A stretch of DNA of 64,000 nt, taken from the NCBI RefSeq assembly GCF_932294415.1, contig NC_065541.1, positions 55,158,290 through 55,222,289 of the forward strand, in the 5' to 3' direction. The notes beneath the pieces were generated by a model, which saw only the letters and a program-made list of their open reading frames with translations, searched no databases and was not told the origin of the DNA. Positions 10,576-22,888 of the stretch are shown here, piece by piece. This stretch comes from Quercus robur (Eukaryota > Streptophyta > Magnoliopsida > Fagales > Fagaceae). A program made the translations under genes and the position numbers. Position 1 is the first letter of the stretch; each line of letters starts with the position of its first letter.

Positions 10576-13500
10576 ATGGCTCGAAACAAGGTAAATTATC
10601 AGTCCCCATTTAGCTCTGCAATTTCTTCATTTTTTCACTTCGCATTGAAAATTTCTGCTTTTAATTCCTCTTCCATTTGTTACAAATTTCAATTTTTACG
10701 TTCACCTTTTTCTGCTTCAAGTAACTATATAGTCTGTGATCATTTTCTCTTTTTTCCCTTAAATTTTTGTGTCTGAAGCTATTAATTTTTTTAAAAAATA
10801 AATTTTATGCGTGTCCAAGCTGGTTTTACTTTCTACATTTCACGGGAACTTTGTTAATTGTTACCTTTCCCTCTCATTTGTTGCTTTCATTACTTTATGT
10901 TTCTATAATATATGATCTAATTTCACTTATTCAGTTATTCTGCTTGTTTATCGTTTCCATTACACTCTCTTTAGGGTTTAGGGTTTTAAGTTTAACTCAC
11001 CTATATGTGAAAATTCATTCAAATTTGATGCTTCTCACCTTTTATACGTTGCTTGTTTGTGTGTGTATATGTGTTTTTGGGGTAATAGGAGACATTACTA
11101 TTGTTGCTCGATGTGGGACCGTCGATGCACAGTGTTCTTCCCGAAGTTGAAAAGGTCTGCTCCTTGCTAGCAGAGAAAAAGGTATTGCTATTTGTGACTC
11201 TGAATTTTTTTTTTTTTTACCTTTCTGATGCACTGTGGGTGCATTGATCTAATAGTCTTCCTTTTATTTGTGCAGCTTATATACAGTAAATATGATGAAG
11301 TGGGTGTTATTTTGTTTGGAACTGAAGGTATGTTTTGGATTTCTAATGGATTTTTTGGGCAGTTGATGTAAATTGAAATTAATTCACTTCATGATTCGTC
11401 ACTTGAAACACGGGGAAACTTTTATTACAATTTGTTAATTATGTGTAGTAAGAAAAGGTAGCATTGGAATTTCCTTTGTTATGTTCTACAGGTGTCTAGG
11501 CTCATAAGTCGTAACATAGAGTAAATTTAGATAAGGAAGAATCGACAACTTACTTGAGTTTCTGTTGGTTTATTGCTGATTTATTGGGGTTGTCTGCATT
11601 TTAGTAGTTTGCATATGTTTAGGAACTTTTTTTTTTAGGTTGGGGGGGGGGGGGGGGGGGAATATTACTTGTTAAGAAACATTACTTAGTGATAGTACCA
11701 TTGGAATTCTCAGACACAAAAAATGAGCTAACGAAAGAAGTCGGTGGATATCAAAATGTAGTGGTGTTACGAGATACCAAAGTTGTTGATGGAGATCTTG
11801 TTGAAGCTTTACAACAACTCCCTCGGGGAACTCGTGATGGTGATTGTATCCTTTAATTTTTCTAGATTTTATGTTTTGAAAGTTTATGCTTTGCTAGTGT
11901 GTCAAACTACTATCGTCAATGTTTTCATTTTTACCACGTCTGCCTTAAATATTTTCATTTCTTGCATTGGGTTAAAAAAATGTGGTCTCTTTTCTTCTTC
12001 TGCCCACTGCAATTCCTTTGCTTCTAGGAGAGTAAAACTTTAATCACACATATTTCTGGCGAGATTTTTGTGTGACATATACTTGCATGTAATTATATCC
12101 TCTTTTGTTTATATATACACATGTATAAATATGCGTGAACAAAGTTCATGAATTCTGTCAAATACTGTGCCTGCATTTTGATAAATAACTGTGCTTTAAC
12201 TTTAACATCAGTTAAAGGTTGTATGTTTTATGATTACTATATATATATTATCATATCTTTTTTCACTAAGCTTATGTATATTAGTACATATTCATTGTGA
12301 TGGATTGTGGTGAACTTCATCTGAAGCTGAGGGAGATGCTTCTTTCGTGTAATTGTGATACACAATTGTTTTAGGAAGTTAATCTAAGTCAATAATTCAT
12401 GCCATCAGCCTTTGGACAAAGTGGCATCTCCAGCCCCCATAACTATAGGTTGGTGGGTGTGATCATGGGTGCAAATATTGCTAGGTGTATGAGTTAATTG
12501 TTAAGCAAAAGGGCAATTCATATCTGCTGGATTATGTGCTCAATAATATGTTCTTGGCACCTTGACTTTGTTGGTAGTTCTTGATGCTATTATTGTTGGG
12601 ATGGATATACTGATAAAGAAGTTTGGAGAAACAGATAAAAAAAAGAAACGTATTTGCCTCATAACAAATGCACTGTGTCCGATTAAAGACTCATTTGAAG
12701 GAACAAAAGAAGATCAAGTCATTACCATAGCTGAACAATTGGCTAAACATGGTATGGGAATGGAAAGTATAGTTGTGAGGGGAAGGCTTGCCGGGGATGC
12801 AAAAAAGAGAATAATGGAAGAAAATGATGTTCTATTGAATATTTTTTCACAGAAAACATGTGCAAAGTTGGTGTATGTCGAGAGTCCAACATCATTGTTT
12901 GGTGCGCTAAGAACTCGAAATATATCTCCAGTTACAATATTCAGGGGTGATCTTGAACTCAGCTCCAAAATGAAGATTAAGGTGAGATATTTGGTGTGTT
13001 ATACAAGGAATTGTCTAGCATGTAATATTCCTATTTTCATTTTTGATAATCATTGAATGCTACTATTTACTATCCTAAATTACTTTTGCACATTATATTG
13101 AACTTGATAAGTTGATATTTCACACCTCTCAATAGTTATCTGTGGGCTCCACTTGTCATCAAATCTGCCATTGGATTATCGATCCTTGGGTGTCATGCGA
13201 TCTTAACTGTTGTCCAACCCATATCTCACATTTTATTTTCTATATAAGATTAGTGATGTAAACCTAAATTTCGAGCTGTACATGGATGGGACTGGGGAGC
13301 TGTTGATCTGCAATCAACCTGATTATTAGTAAGCATCACGAGCATGGGAAGCACATGGTTTGACATTGTACCCTGAAAACTGAATTCCAAATTTCAAGTT
13401 GTGCATGAATGGGACAGCTGTTGGTCTCTTATCAACTCAGTAACTGTCAAGCATGGGAAGCTCATGTAATTGAACATTGGACTAGCTGAGAAATGAATTC

Positions 13501-16500
13501 TGCAAAATGCTGTTGTGGGTGTAAAAGTACTATAATCTATCCAACAGTAGGTGTAGTCTGGTCTACATGCATGAAATTTGGGATGGTAATTATTTTTGTT
13601 AACAATGAAACCCCCACCCCCCCCCCCCCCGGCACGGAAAAAAAGAAAAGAAAAAAGAACAGCCCCTTTTTTTGTATTTACTTTATTTCCCTTTTCATCT
13701 CCATCTATAGGCATTTGGCATTTGCTGTCATGACTTGGTACTACATTATTGGAAATTGTAGGCTGCTCCTATATGACTCTGTCCATCTAGCTATGTAATC
13801 ACAAATTGTTGTGTATACATGTCTTAGTTCTTCTTTAAAAAGTAGTAATAATTAACAAAATTGTTCCTCCTGTATACTTGAATTGCATGATAGAATCTGT
13901 CATTATCTTTAGATTTTCTTTTACAAATTAGACACTTTCGGTACTTTTAGCATATTATGGCCCTGTTCTATGTTTTCGATATGGTTCCCTTGAGTTTATA
14001 TATGTTTTATTTTATCTTTTTAAGTGATATCATCAAAATATGTTACTGTGAATTTGATTGCTACTTATCAAGGCCCAATGGAGCTGCCCTCATTTTCAGG
14101 TAGTTTATGCATTTTTTTTAGATTATTAACCATATTGTCACTAAAGTGCATTATTTTGATTTGATACCTGTAATTTTGTCACAAAGTGAAGTTGGGAGTG
14201 CATTATGTTATTCTTTGAACTGATAGAGGGTTAATGTGAAGTGCACTATTTGTGGCCATATATCGCAGTTAATTTTAGCTATCAGCATATTGTTTTGAGT
14301 TTCTGTTTGGTAATGGAGGTGCAGTGTACAAAATTAAAAAAATGTGTGATTGGGTATTAAAACAGATTTATAATGAGAATGAGTTGAAAAGAAAGCATCT
14401 GGAGATTGTGTCTGAAAGAGATCTCTGGAAGATCGGAAACATTAGACAATGAAGCCCTTGTTTTGATTTAGCATGTGTCAGAGCATATAAGCTAGATATA
14501 TGTAATTATCATTCATTTTTACCTATATAAAATAAATAAATAAAAAGAAAAAAGAAGCTAGATCTATGTGCTATCTTTCATCCCAATACCAGGTGCTGTG
14601 TTAGCAAATTGAACAAGGGTAGAATAGCAAGAACCAGCTGAGGTTATGTTGTATATTAGGTAAGAGTTCTACGTAGGTTAAAGTGGTAGTTGCTTCCCAT
14701 ATTTGGCCGACAAGAGAATATATTAAGCCATCACATGGGTTGGTGGCAGTCTTGTTACAGACCATCTATAACACAAGTGTCAAACTTGTTTAAAGCTGGA
14801 TGGATATTGATTTTCTACCAAGCACCTAGCATCTGGTGCAACAACCTAAAAGTTTCCAGAGTTAATCACCTTGCTGTGACTCATGCTTTTGGTCTCCAAT
14901 CACAGGCTTGATGCTTTTAAATTTTAATTTCAGTGCACTGACCTGCTGTAAGGAACCTGTCTCTCCAACCCCCCCCCCCCCCCCCCCAAAAAAAAAGAAA
15001 AAAAGAGGACAGCATGTCCCTGCACTAGATTTTATCGCATGCTGCATTGTGGTATTACGGGGCCTTGTCAAGTTTTCTACCTTTATGCATAACATGGTTA
15101 ATTGAATTTCTGAGGTTTCGATGGCAATTTGTTGCAGTTGCATATATATTCAAATGTGATTATTGTAAGTCTATGCCTTGTGTTTATAGTCTCTTGCCCA
15201 GAATTTGTTGTTTCATATTCTTAAAACTGTCCTATGCTCTTTGCACGTGTATATAAAAGCATACCAAACTTATCAATTGTTAATTGATATCCAGGTATGG
15301 GTGTACAAGAAAACGTCAGAAGAAAAATTTCCCACTTTGAAGAAATATTCTGACAAAGCACCTCCAACTGATAAATTTGCCACCCATGAGGTCAAAGTAG
15401 ATTATGAGTACCGAAGTGTTGAAGATACTAGTAAAGTTGTACCTCCAGAAGGAAGGATTAAAGGATATCGTTATGGACCTCAAGTAGTTCCCATAGCACC
15501 TTCAGAATGGGATGCTGTCAAGTTCAAACCAGAAAAGAGTGTAAAACTTCTAGGATTTACTGATGCAAAAAACATATTGCGGTACAACTTTAACTGCTTT
15601 GACTTGCATACATATAATCCTTTTGATTAATATTAATTGGAGTGATAACTTTTGATTTGCCTTTTCTTTTTTCTTGACCGCCGTGAATATCAAGACATTA
15701 TTACATGAAAGATGTCAATGTTTTCATTGCTGATCCGGGCAATACAAGGGCAATTCTTGCAGTTTCTGCCCTAGCAAGAGCGATGAAAGAGAAAAATAAG
15801 GTGGCAATTGTGCGTTGTGTTTGGAGAAATGGGCAGGGGAGTGTTGTTGTGGGGGTTCTGACACCCAACGTTTCTGACAAAGATAATACTGTAGGTTTTA
15901 ATACGCATTCTTACTGGATCTTGTTATATTTGTTAATTTGTACATCTCTGCTTCTCATTTATTGATGGTTTTCTTTCTTGGTTAATTTTGCATGCTTGGT
16001 TGTAATTGCTGGGCAGCCTGATTCCTTTTACTTTAACGTGCTTCCCTTCGCTGAGGATGTTCGAGAATTTCAATTTCCCTCCTTCAACAATTTCCCGGCG
16101 TCATGGCAGCCTAATGAACAACAGCAAGAGGCTGCAGATAATTTGGTCAAGATGCTTGACCTGTCACCATCTGGCAAAGAGGAAGCACTGCAGCCTAACT
16201 TTACACCAAATCCTGTTCTGGAGGTACTCATTCTTGCAAATCTTCTGTCTTTATATATTAGTTTGACATAGAGTGCAAATGAGCATGGCCTATGATTATT
16301 AAGTATTTACAATTCTACCCCATTCAATATGCTTTGCTGGTTTTCTACTTGTAACTAATACAGGTGTTATATATTGTCAGCGGTTTTATCGTTATCTTGA
16401 ATTGAAATCAAAGCACCCAGATGCAGCTGTACCTCCGCTTGATGAAACTCTCAAGAAGATGACCGAACCTGATCCAGAAGTACTTTCTCAAAACAAGTCT

Positions 16501-17027
16501 GTTATTGATGCATTTCGCAGGAATTTTGAACTGAAAGAGAATCCAAAGGTCATTTTTACTGAAGCACTTTCAAACAAAGAAAATATGTTATGCTATGAAA
16601 TTAATAGTCACTAAATCTAATTTTATTTGGCTAGCAGCTGAAGAAATCAACTCGGCGATTTTTGCAAGAAAAACCATCTGGATTGAAAGAGGGAGAAGGT
16701 TGTGGCAACATTGCTGCTCAATCTGTTGATTCCATTAAAGATACATCTGTAGTTAAGGTTGAGAATATTGGGAATTTGACGCCTGTACAAGATTTTGAAA
16801 ACATGATGTCACGTAGAGATGGTCCAGAATGGATTGGTAAGGCAATCAAGGATATGAAGAAGAGAATATTTGACTTGGTGGAGGACTCCTTTGAGGGGGA
16901 CAATTATCCTAAAGCACTTGAATGTCTAGTTGCCCTTCGCAAGGGTTGCATCCTTGAGCAGGTACCTCCCTTCCAACTATATTTCTTCTGAACCCCAATT
17001 GATTTCAACTATGGTTTGATGATTTTA

Positions 17028-17061
<34 letters not shown>

Positions 17062-17882
17062 TTGAGAATCTTATATATATATATATATATATAACTTTAA
17101 CTTTTTACATTTTTTTGGCCAAACAATTTTGTTTTACTTGGATAATGGTTAAAAGGCTATCTTTCAGTGTTCCTGCACAGCCATATTAAATTTAAAGCTA
17201 CAGTTACAGCTCTGTTATTTTGAGTTGTCTTGTGCTTGCTACCCTAGTGAACAAATTTTGGCAGGTGGACTACTAAAAATATATTTGCGAAAGGTAGCAT
17301 GAGGTTAACAAAAGGGCAGTGATCTTTTTCAGTTTTATAACATTTTTCTTTTCACAATAATTTGTCTGTAATCCCTCCCATGTGTTATTTAAGGAGAGAA
17401 TTCTCTCAATAGATGTATGTATACCTTAATTGTGTATGCTTAATAGCCTGGGCAACTTGGTGATCTCTTGGTCATATTTTGCATGTGTTTTGATGACTAT
17501 GAACTATGGTTACACTTATACCAACTACTTACGAATTTCTATAAGTTTTTCCTATGCAGGAACCAAAACATTTCAATGATTTTCTACACCATCTTTGTAA
17601 ATTCTGCCAAAAGAATAACCTTAATTGTTTCTGTGAATTTCTTGCATCCAAAGAACTCACCCTGATCTCCAAGACAGAAGCCATCGACAGGTTTTGTACT
17701 ACCTTTTTCCCTGTTGTATTCAATTTTTGATTGCATACTAACATTTCTATTCTTGTCCTTCTGTATTATTCTCGTTTCTTGTGGCCGCTAATTTATTCTG
17801 TATTAATTTTTTCCTAAGCAGTGAAGTTACAGATGATGAAGCTAGAAATTTTCTGGTTAAATCAGAGCCAAAAACTGTGTGA
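10576..17882 (+). CDS. KU80: KU80 (XRCC5), DNA end-binding subunit
   Basis: Twelve exons join in frame to 689 residues (Arabidopsis KU80 is about 680): 10576-10590, 11089-11181, 11276-11327, 11714-11845, 12578-12981, 15295-15581, 15695-15890, 16017-16223, 16381-16548, 16638-16961, 17560-17690 and 17822-17882. KU80 pairs with KU70 to form the ring that binds broken DNA ends and starts non-homologous end joining; in plants it also guards telomeres. Visible domains: N-terminal von Willebrand A-like fold (residues about 5-225, with LLLLLDVGPSMHS), the Ku core beta-barrel (about 230-440, with GYRYGPQVVPI), the arm, and the C-terminal DNA-PK-binding-type helical domain (about 570-680). A CT-rich tract precedes the ATG. 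Intron 5 is 2.3 kb. The 3' part, from mid-intron 5 on, is duplicated at 30737-41349. Confidence 0.96.
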
Positions 17883-20800
17883 GGACTCAAGTGGATCTCC
17901 GTTCTTGTAGTTTTCTACCATGTTGATGCTAATCACATTTGTGTATAGACGCCCAAGTTTTGTTAAGAAAATGGGGATTAAATTGTAAATGTCCCTCAAA
18001 TCTTCAATTTTGGAATCTGCTTCAACCATGAAAGCTTTTTATGGAAACACATAATGAAGATGAATGTTTACAATTATTTCCTTTTTCTTTATCTTTTTTG
18101 GGTCCACAAGACTCATCTGGCTTGTTGATGACATAACGGGAGTCTTCTCCCATCCCCAAAACAACCATTCCTTGTCTAGCGCCATGTCCATAACTTGCTT
18201 TGGTAACTTCTTAGAACTATGCAAGCTCATTTGTTTGTGGCTTTCAAGTTACAACCTTTCTGGGCCTTGGTTTTTAACATTGAGGGAATGATTCCAATTT
18301 CGCCCATCACTTTTGTTTTAACCCAATGGTTACTTTCCCTCTTTTGTAATCTGGTGCTGCCTGCTTTGTTTGTTTTATAGAACAAGTAAACGAAACAGAA
18401 TCCAGTGATGGTGAAGGAGGGAGGTAATTACGAGGAGCAATAAGAAGATGAGTTTCATCAACCCCTTCCCACCAAGCCATGGAAATTAAAGCATATAACA
18501 AAAGCGTTTTCAACCCTAGCAGAGCAATCACATAACAATAGTCATCGTTAGAGCTAAATCAATCACTTGAATGATAGAAAAGATTCATGTGGTTTGAGCT
18601 AAAGAGAGATGTTACGTCCACAATATTTTTACAACATTTTCACAACAAATTACAGTTGGTTAGTTGTTATTGGTTTAAATTTGAACCTAACACTAAGATT
18701 ACTTTTTTGCCCCAACAATAACAACCAGTAACAACCTGCTACTTAAAATTTGTTGTAAAAATGTTATGGACATATCATTTCACTTGAACTAAAAATTGAA
18801 TGGAGAGAGAGATATGACTACTCTTTTTGGGTTTGAGGGAAACAAAAACAGTTGAGTTGTTGGAAAATGAGAGTGTGTGAGAGAGGGAGGGACACTTACT
18901 GGAAATATTATTTAATAGAACTCGACATCCGTGTAATTTTTTTTTTATTAATATATATATATATATATAGACTATATAATTCATATTACAATTTCTGATA
19001 ACAACACAAATTTAATGATTACAATAAATTCTTACAAATAATTTATGAGTAATCTACAATCATTCACTCAACCTTTGCGAAAGAATTATGAAGAAAACTT
19101 CAATGGTTTGATAAACCAACAGAAAGAATCACACCACAACCAGATTGGCACAAAGAGATTGCCCAAAAGATTTTGTTTTTGTTTTTCCTTGATTTAAGAA
19201 GCTTGGATAAAATTGACAAAACTGAAAAATAATAGTATATATATACTTTTCTTTTTATATTTAAAAAAAAAAAAAAAAAACAAAACAAACAAACAAACAA
19301 ACGAACAAACTTGAGAGAGTAAATCAACACCAAGAGAGAGAAAGAGGACAATGGGTGGCCCTACCAACAGTAAATTGACAATTATAAGGTAAGTTGGTAG
19401 CATTTGGGGAAACAACATGACAATCGGGTGTGGAAACTGAATCAACAAGAGCTTGGTAAAAAATGTTGTGGCATATTGAGAGAGAGAGAGAATATACCTA
19501 ATTGGTATTGGTAGGCAAAATAAAATGTGATGGTGACAATGATTAGGGGAAGAGCAAGGATAATAATGGATGGCTAGAAAAACATGTGAAGAGGGGGGAT
19601 TTTTGGGGGTGGGGGGGGAGTCAAATCGAAAACAATTTTAGTTTGACTTGCATTTTCAACCAAGTCAAACACCCAAATATTTAGAAAACACTTTATACTG
19701 AAACAAACTAGGATGATCAACGACTTTGGTCATAATTGAATATCACATAATGTTCAAGACAAAAATTTCACGACTTACAAAAGTGGCAAATTATGATTGG
19801 TGCAGCACCATTTTCACTTAAACCCACCACTCACGAAACTTTTATTATACACCAATCATAGCATGCTATTGCTATCTCTCTCTCTCTTTTCTTTTTCTTT
19901 TTTTTTTTTCTTTTTTTTCCGAATAAAAAGTATTGTTGCACAAGTAAGAAATTACAAATTGGAGGCCAGGCACCTTCAAAAGAGAAGAGATTGCAGAGCA
20001 ATCAAAGAGTTGCCTAGCAAAAGAATTTTGGAGAGACTATTAATCCATTATCCTAGCACACAGCCGGGGGGGAGGGAAGGGGAACTCAAAAGGTTTGGAA
20101 GTTAAATATATAATTAGTGTACTATTACCACTTCCTTCTAGAAAATTGCTATCTTGCCTTCCAAATGATTCAGAGTTAGAATCGAGAAAAGAATGAATTC
20201 TTGCCTTTGCTTAGACTCTATTTAAGGAAGACATTTTTCTTCTTTTAAGAACAGCACAAACTATTCAATAGTACCAAGTTACCAACAGATATATTATCAT
20301 CCTATCAACCAAAAAAAAAAAAAAACAAACAGATAGATTCTCAATTTTAGGGACCCACTTGTTGCCAAACCAGATCATCTTGGCTATATTACAGAATTTG
20401 ATTTAGTGTAGGGTTGTTTCTTCCTCCCCTCTACACAGGGGGCAGTTTAATTCTGAAAAATGGCCCTGAATAGCAACTTTAGCCCTCGTGGAGATTGTGT
20501 TTGTGGCAACTCTCCACAACATGCTATCTCTAGTGAAATTTTTTGTCACTATCATGTATATAGGCCATGTGGCCCAATAATTTAAAGAGGTACTGACTGA
20601 GGCACAAAGAAGCTATAATTTTTTTTTTTTTTTTTTGGTATTCCAAGCAAGCCATGAATTATATTGACCACACACTCAACACATTCTATGATATGCTCTT
20701 CCACTTTTGTTCATTTCATATGCATAAAGGTAGAATAGAAACGTTATGATATGCTTTTTGTTGCATGACACATGATATCAGAGCATAGTCTTATGAGATA

Positions 20801-20950
20801 GCCCCTTCTCTATTGCAACAAATTTCTGCATACTCTAGAACACATTAACCAATCTAGTTAAATTTGCAGCACTATAAGAACGTTGAAATGTTGTAATTTT
20901 TTTGGATTTGGTTGCACCAATATCTAGCCTTTGTTTCTTTTGCAAACCAT
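13330..20950 (+). repeat. Segmental duplication, copy A (KU80 intron 5 to 3 kb downstream)
   Basis: From the TAAGCATCA word at 13330 this segment matches 30737 onward in the same orientation, through intron 5, exons 10-12, the KU80 3' flank, and up to TTTGCAAACCAT at 20950. Similarity is high in the intron and exon blocks, roughly nine in ten bases by eye. Copy A has the intact gene and the empty sites for most insertions found in copy B. Copy A alone has exons 6-9, a 170-bp MITE at about 18609, and most of 19060-20840. Confidence 0.85.
18609..18778. mobile_element. MITE downstream of KU80, absent from copy B
   Basis: Ends are inverted: left ATGTTACGTCCACAATATTT, right (reverse complement) ATGATATGTCCATAACATTT, both continuing TTACAACA. 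The matching site in copy B (about 40425) reads straight through without it. So it either inserted in copy A after the duplication or was lost from B. The target duplication is not clear and the superfamily is left open. Confidence 0.55.
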
Positions 20951-20990
20951 CAAATTATCATGAGCATGGAAAAAGAAACAACTTGCTGGA
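18950..20990. other. Gene-free stretch downstream of KU80
   Basis: AT-rich DNA with a (TA)n tract near 18952-18968, a poly-A with CAAA repeats at 19264-19310, a T-rich run near 19890-19920 and several A/T runs. No coding frame looks conserved. 19340-19441 is homologous, in reverse orientation, to 41055-41165 in copy B; 20848-20950 is homologous to 41190-41349 in direct orientation. Confidence 0.5.
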
Positions 20991-21084
20991 CCAATGCAAC
21001 TCGAGAGTGGAGCATGTGGCCTACACGTGAGAGTTCAAAATTTTATTTAGAGAGAGCAACTTGCGAGATGATTTGCAAGACATA

Positions 21085-21480
21085 CTGTCTAACTAGAGTG
21101 ACAAAGGCTAAGAAAAGTAGGCCATGTGGAAAGGTGTGGCCATGTGGGTGGCTGGGTGCGATGAGGTGAGAGCTTGCAATTTATGGAATCCCACATCACC
21201 TGGGTGTGGGAAAGACCTTGTGTATGGGTTGAATATCCATCTTTGTGCTTGGAAAAAAAATAAAGCCATAAAGGGCATGGGCCCTAAAACAGACAATATT
21301 GTTGACATGAGGATTGGGGCATTACAATTGGTATCAAAAGGCCAAGAGACATAGGCCATGTAGATGGGTGTGGGTGTGAGGTGTGATAATGTAAGGGTTT
21401 GCAATTTACGGAATCCCACACCACCTAGGTGTTGTAAAGGGGTAGACCTTATATGTGAGTTGAATATCCAAAATATTAAC
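21085..21480 (+). mobile_element. TRIM-like LTR element fragment in tandem
   Basis: A candidate short LTR runs from about 21174 (TGCAATTTATGGAATCCCAC) to about 21326 (GGGGCATTACA). It is followed at 21328 by TTGGTATCAAAAGGCC, close to the initiator-Met tRNA primer-binding site used by many plant LTR elements. About 75 bp later a second, truncated LTR-like copy begins (21400-21480). DNA before the first LTR (21118-21173) resembles the short internal part (21345-21399), so the arrangement is internal-LTR-internal-LTR. No coding region. This is an old, broken fossil; the family is terminal-repeat retrotransposon in miniature by structure only. Confidence 0.45.
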
Positions 21481-22474
21481 AACGCTTTTTCCCTTACTTT
21501 TTCCTTGGGAAATTTAGTATTGTAGGAAATTCAATTATTTGAATCACTTGCAATACGTTTCCCGTACCCACAATATATACATCTCATTCCCACGTATTCT
21601 ACCATTGGGAGATCAAATACACCCACCTTAAGAGTGTGAGAGTTGGGCATTCCTTTATGAGAGCCAAACACCTTAGTTTCCATACACTCATCCCTTTAAC
21701 CATTGCCAAATCTTTGAGAGGAGATTAGTTCCTTCACACCCATCTTCACCTTAGTGTTGTGAGTGTTGTTTGTACCTTTAGGAACCATTGGGACTTAACC
21801 ATCTTCAGTCGTGGAGGCTTAGTGGTGCAATCGGGTGGTGTTGTGGGATCCGGAAAGCTAGTTGAAGATAAGAGTCCCAAAAAGTCCATTGGTATTTAGA
21901 GCTTGGAGGGCTCAAGTGCATTGGGTAGCTTAGCCTTGGAGCGCATTTGTGAATTTGTGTACTACAACTGATTTATTGGTGGATTTTTTCTGGCTAGGAA
22001 GACTGTAGAAAGGTTTTTACACAAAGTACTCCAGTTTTCCTCTTAGATAACACACCAAATGTTATCTTCTTTTGCATACTCTTTACCATTTTCCCTTTAC
22101 ATCATTCAATTGAAGAAAATAAAGTCAATGCATGTTTGGCCATGAAGAAGAATGTGGATAAAAAGTATCTCTTTTGGTATTACTATTTTTTAGATCAATA
22201 TGGTGATAAAAAGCAAATTTAATTCCGGTAGGAACTTGAAGATGAGGAGGCAATAACAATAAGTAGGGAGTATAAACTTGAGAGAAAATGTGCATAGTTG
22301 GTGCATTTCTAAGATTTTACTAATTGTATGTGGGCTTCTTCAAAAGCTGATTAAAGAGAAATAAAACCGTTCCCCTCCTTTCAATGAGAATCATCATTTG
22401 ATATTTACTTTCTTAACTTAAACTAATGACATCTTGAGTCTAATGAACAATTATCTTTGTTTTATAATAATAAT
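21481..22474. other. Gene-free stretch, possible LTR-derived DNA
   Basis: No host gene seen. The block 21650-22060 has a base composition unlike its AT-rich surroundings and words resembling the 3' half of Ty1/copia LTRs, but I could not find TG...CA ends or a target duplication, so it is not called as an element. Confidence 0.3.
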
Positions 22475-22877
22475 TGTGGGGACATTAGAAGGCTTTTGTC
22501 CGCTTTAGGGAGCCAGTCCCTCACGGTTTTGTCCTCGTCCCCGAGTGTGGTTGTGGGATTTTTGCCTTTGAGGTGATTGACACCTAGGCTCACCTTTGTC
22601 CCACATCGGTTAGAGAACCCTCCCACTCAAGGTTTATAAGCTTCTGGAGCAACCAAGAGTGTACCACTACTACACATGTGGGACAAAGGTGAGCCTTGGT
22701 TGCTCTAGAAGCTTATAAACCTTGAGTGGGAGGGTTCTCTAACCGATGTGGGACAAAGGTGAGCCTAGGTGTCAATCACCTCAAGGGCAAAAATCCCCCA
22801 ACCACACTCGGGGACGAGGACAAAACCGTGAGGGACTGGCTCCCCAAAGCGGACAAAAGCCTTCTAATGTCCCCACA
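22475..22877. mobile_element. Near-perfect palindromic foldback element
   Basis: Two arms of about 170-180 bp are near-exact reverse complements: 22475 begins TGTGGGGACATTAGAAGGCT and 22877 ends with its complement. The central spacer (about 22655-22690) holds one further copy of the word GTGGGACAAAGGTGAGCC. An 11-bp ATAATAATAAT flanks both sides (22464-22474 and 22878-22888). This could be a Mutator-like 9-11 bp target duplication, but the simple repeat makes its length ambiguous. The arms contain CCCACATCGGTTAGAGAA and a TATA-like TTTATAAGC. There is no coding frame. It could be a foldback MULE or a head-to-head fusion of two LTR-like ends. The RNA would form one long hairpin. Confidence 0.7.
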
Positions 22878-22888
22878 ATAATAATAAT

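Noticed and set aside
10767-11150. 127-codon hydrophobic frame on +
   Set aside because: KU80 intron 1 plus part of exon 2 in the wrong frame; pyrimidine-rich intron DNA translates to Leu/Phe/Ser.
13493-13798. Paired opposite frames around a poly-C run, also at 30902-31186
   Set aside because: Both lie in KU80 intron 5 and its duplicate; the shared frame reflects duplication, not selection.
21650-22070. Copia LTR
   Set aside because: Composition and some words fit, but TG...CA ends and flanking duplication could not be placed.
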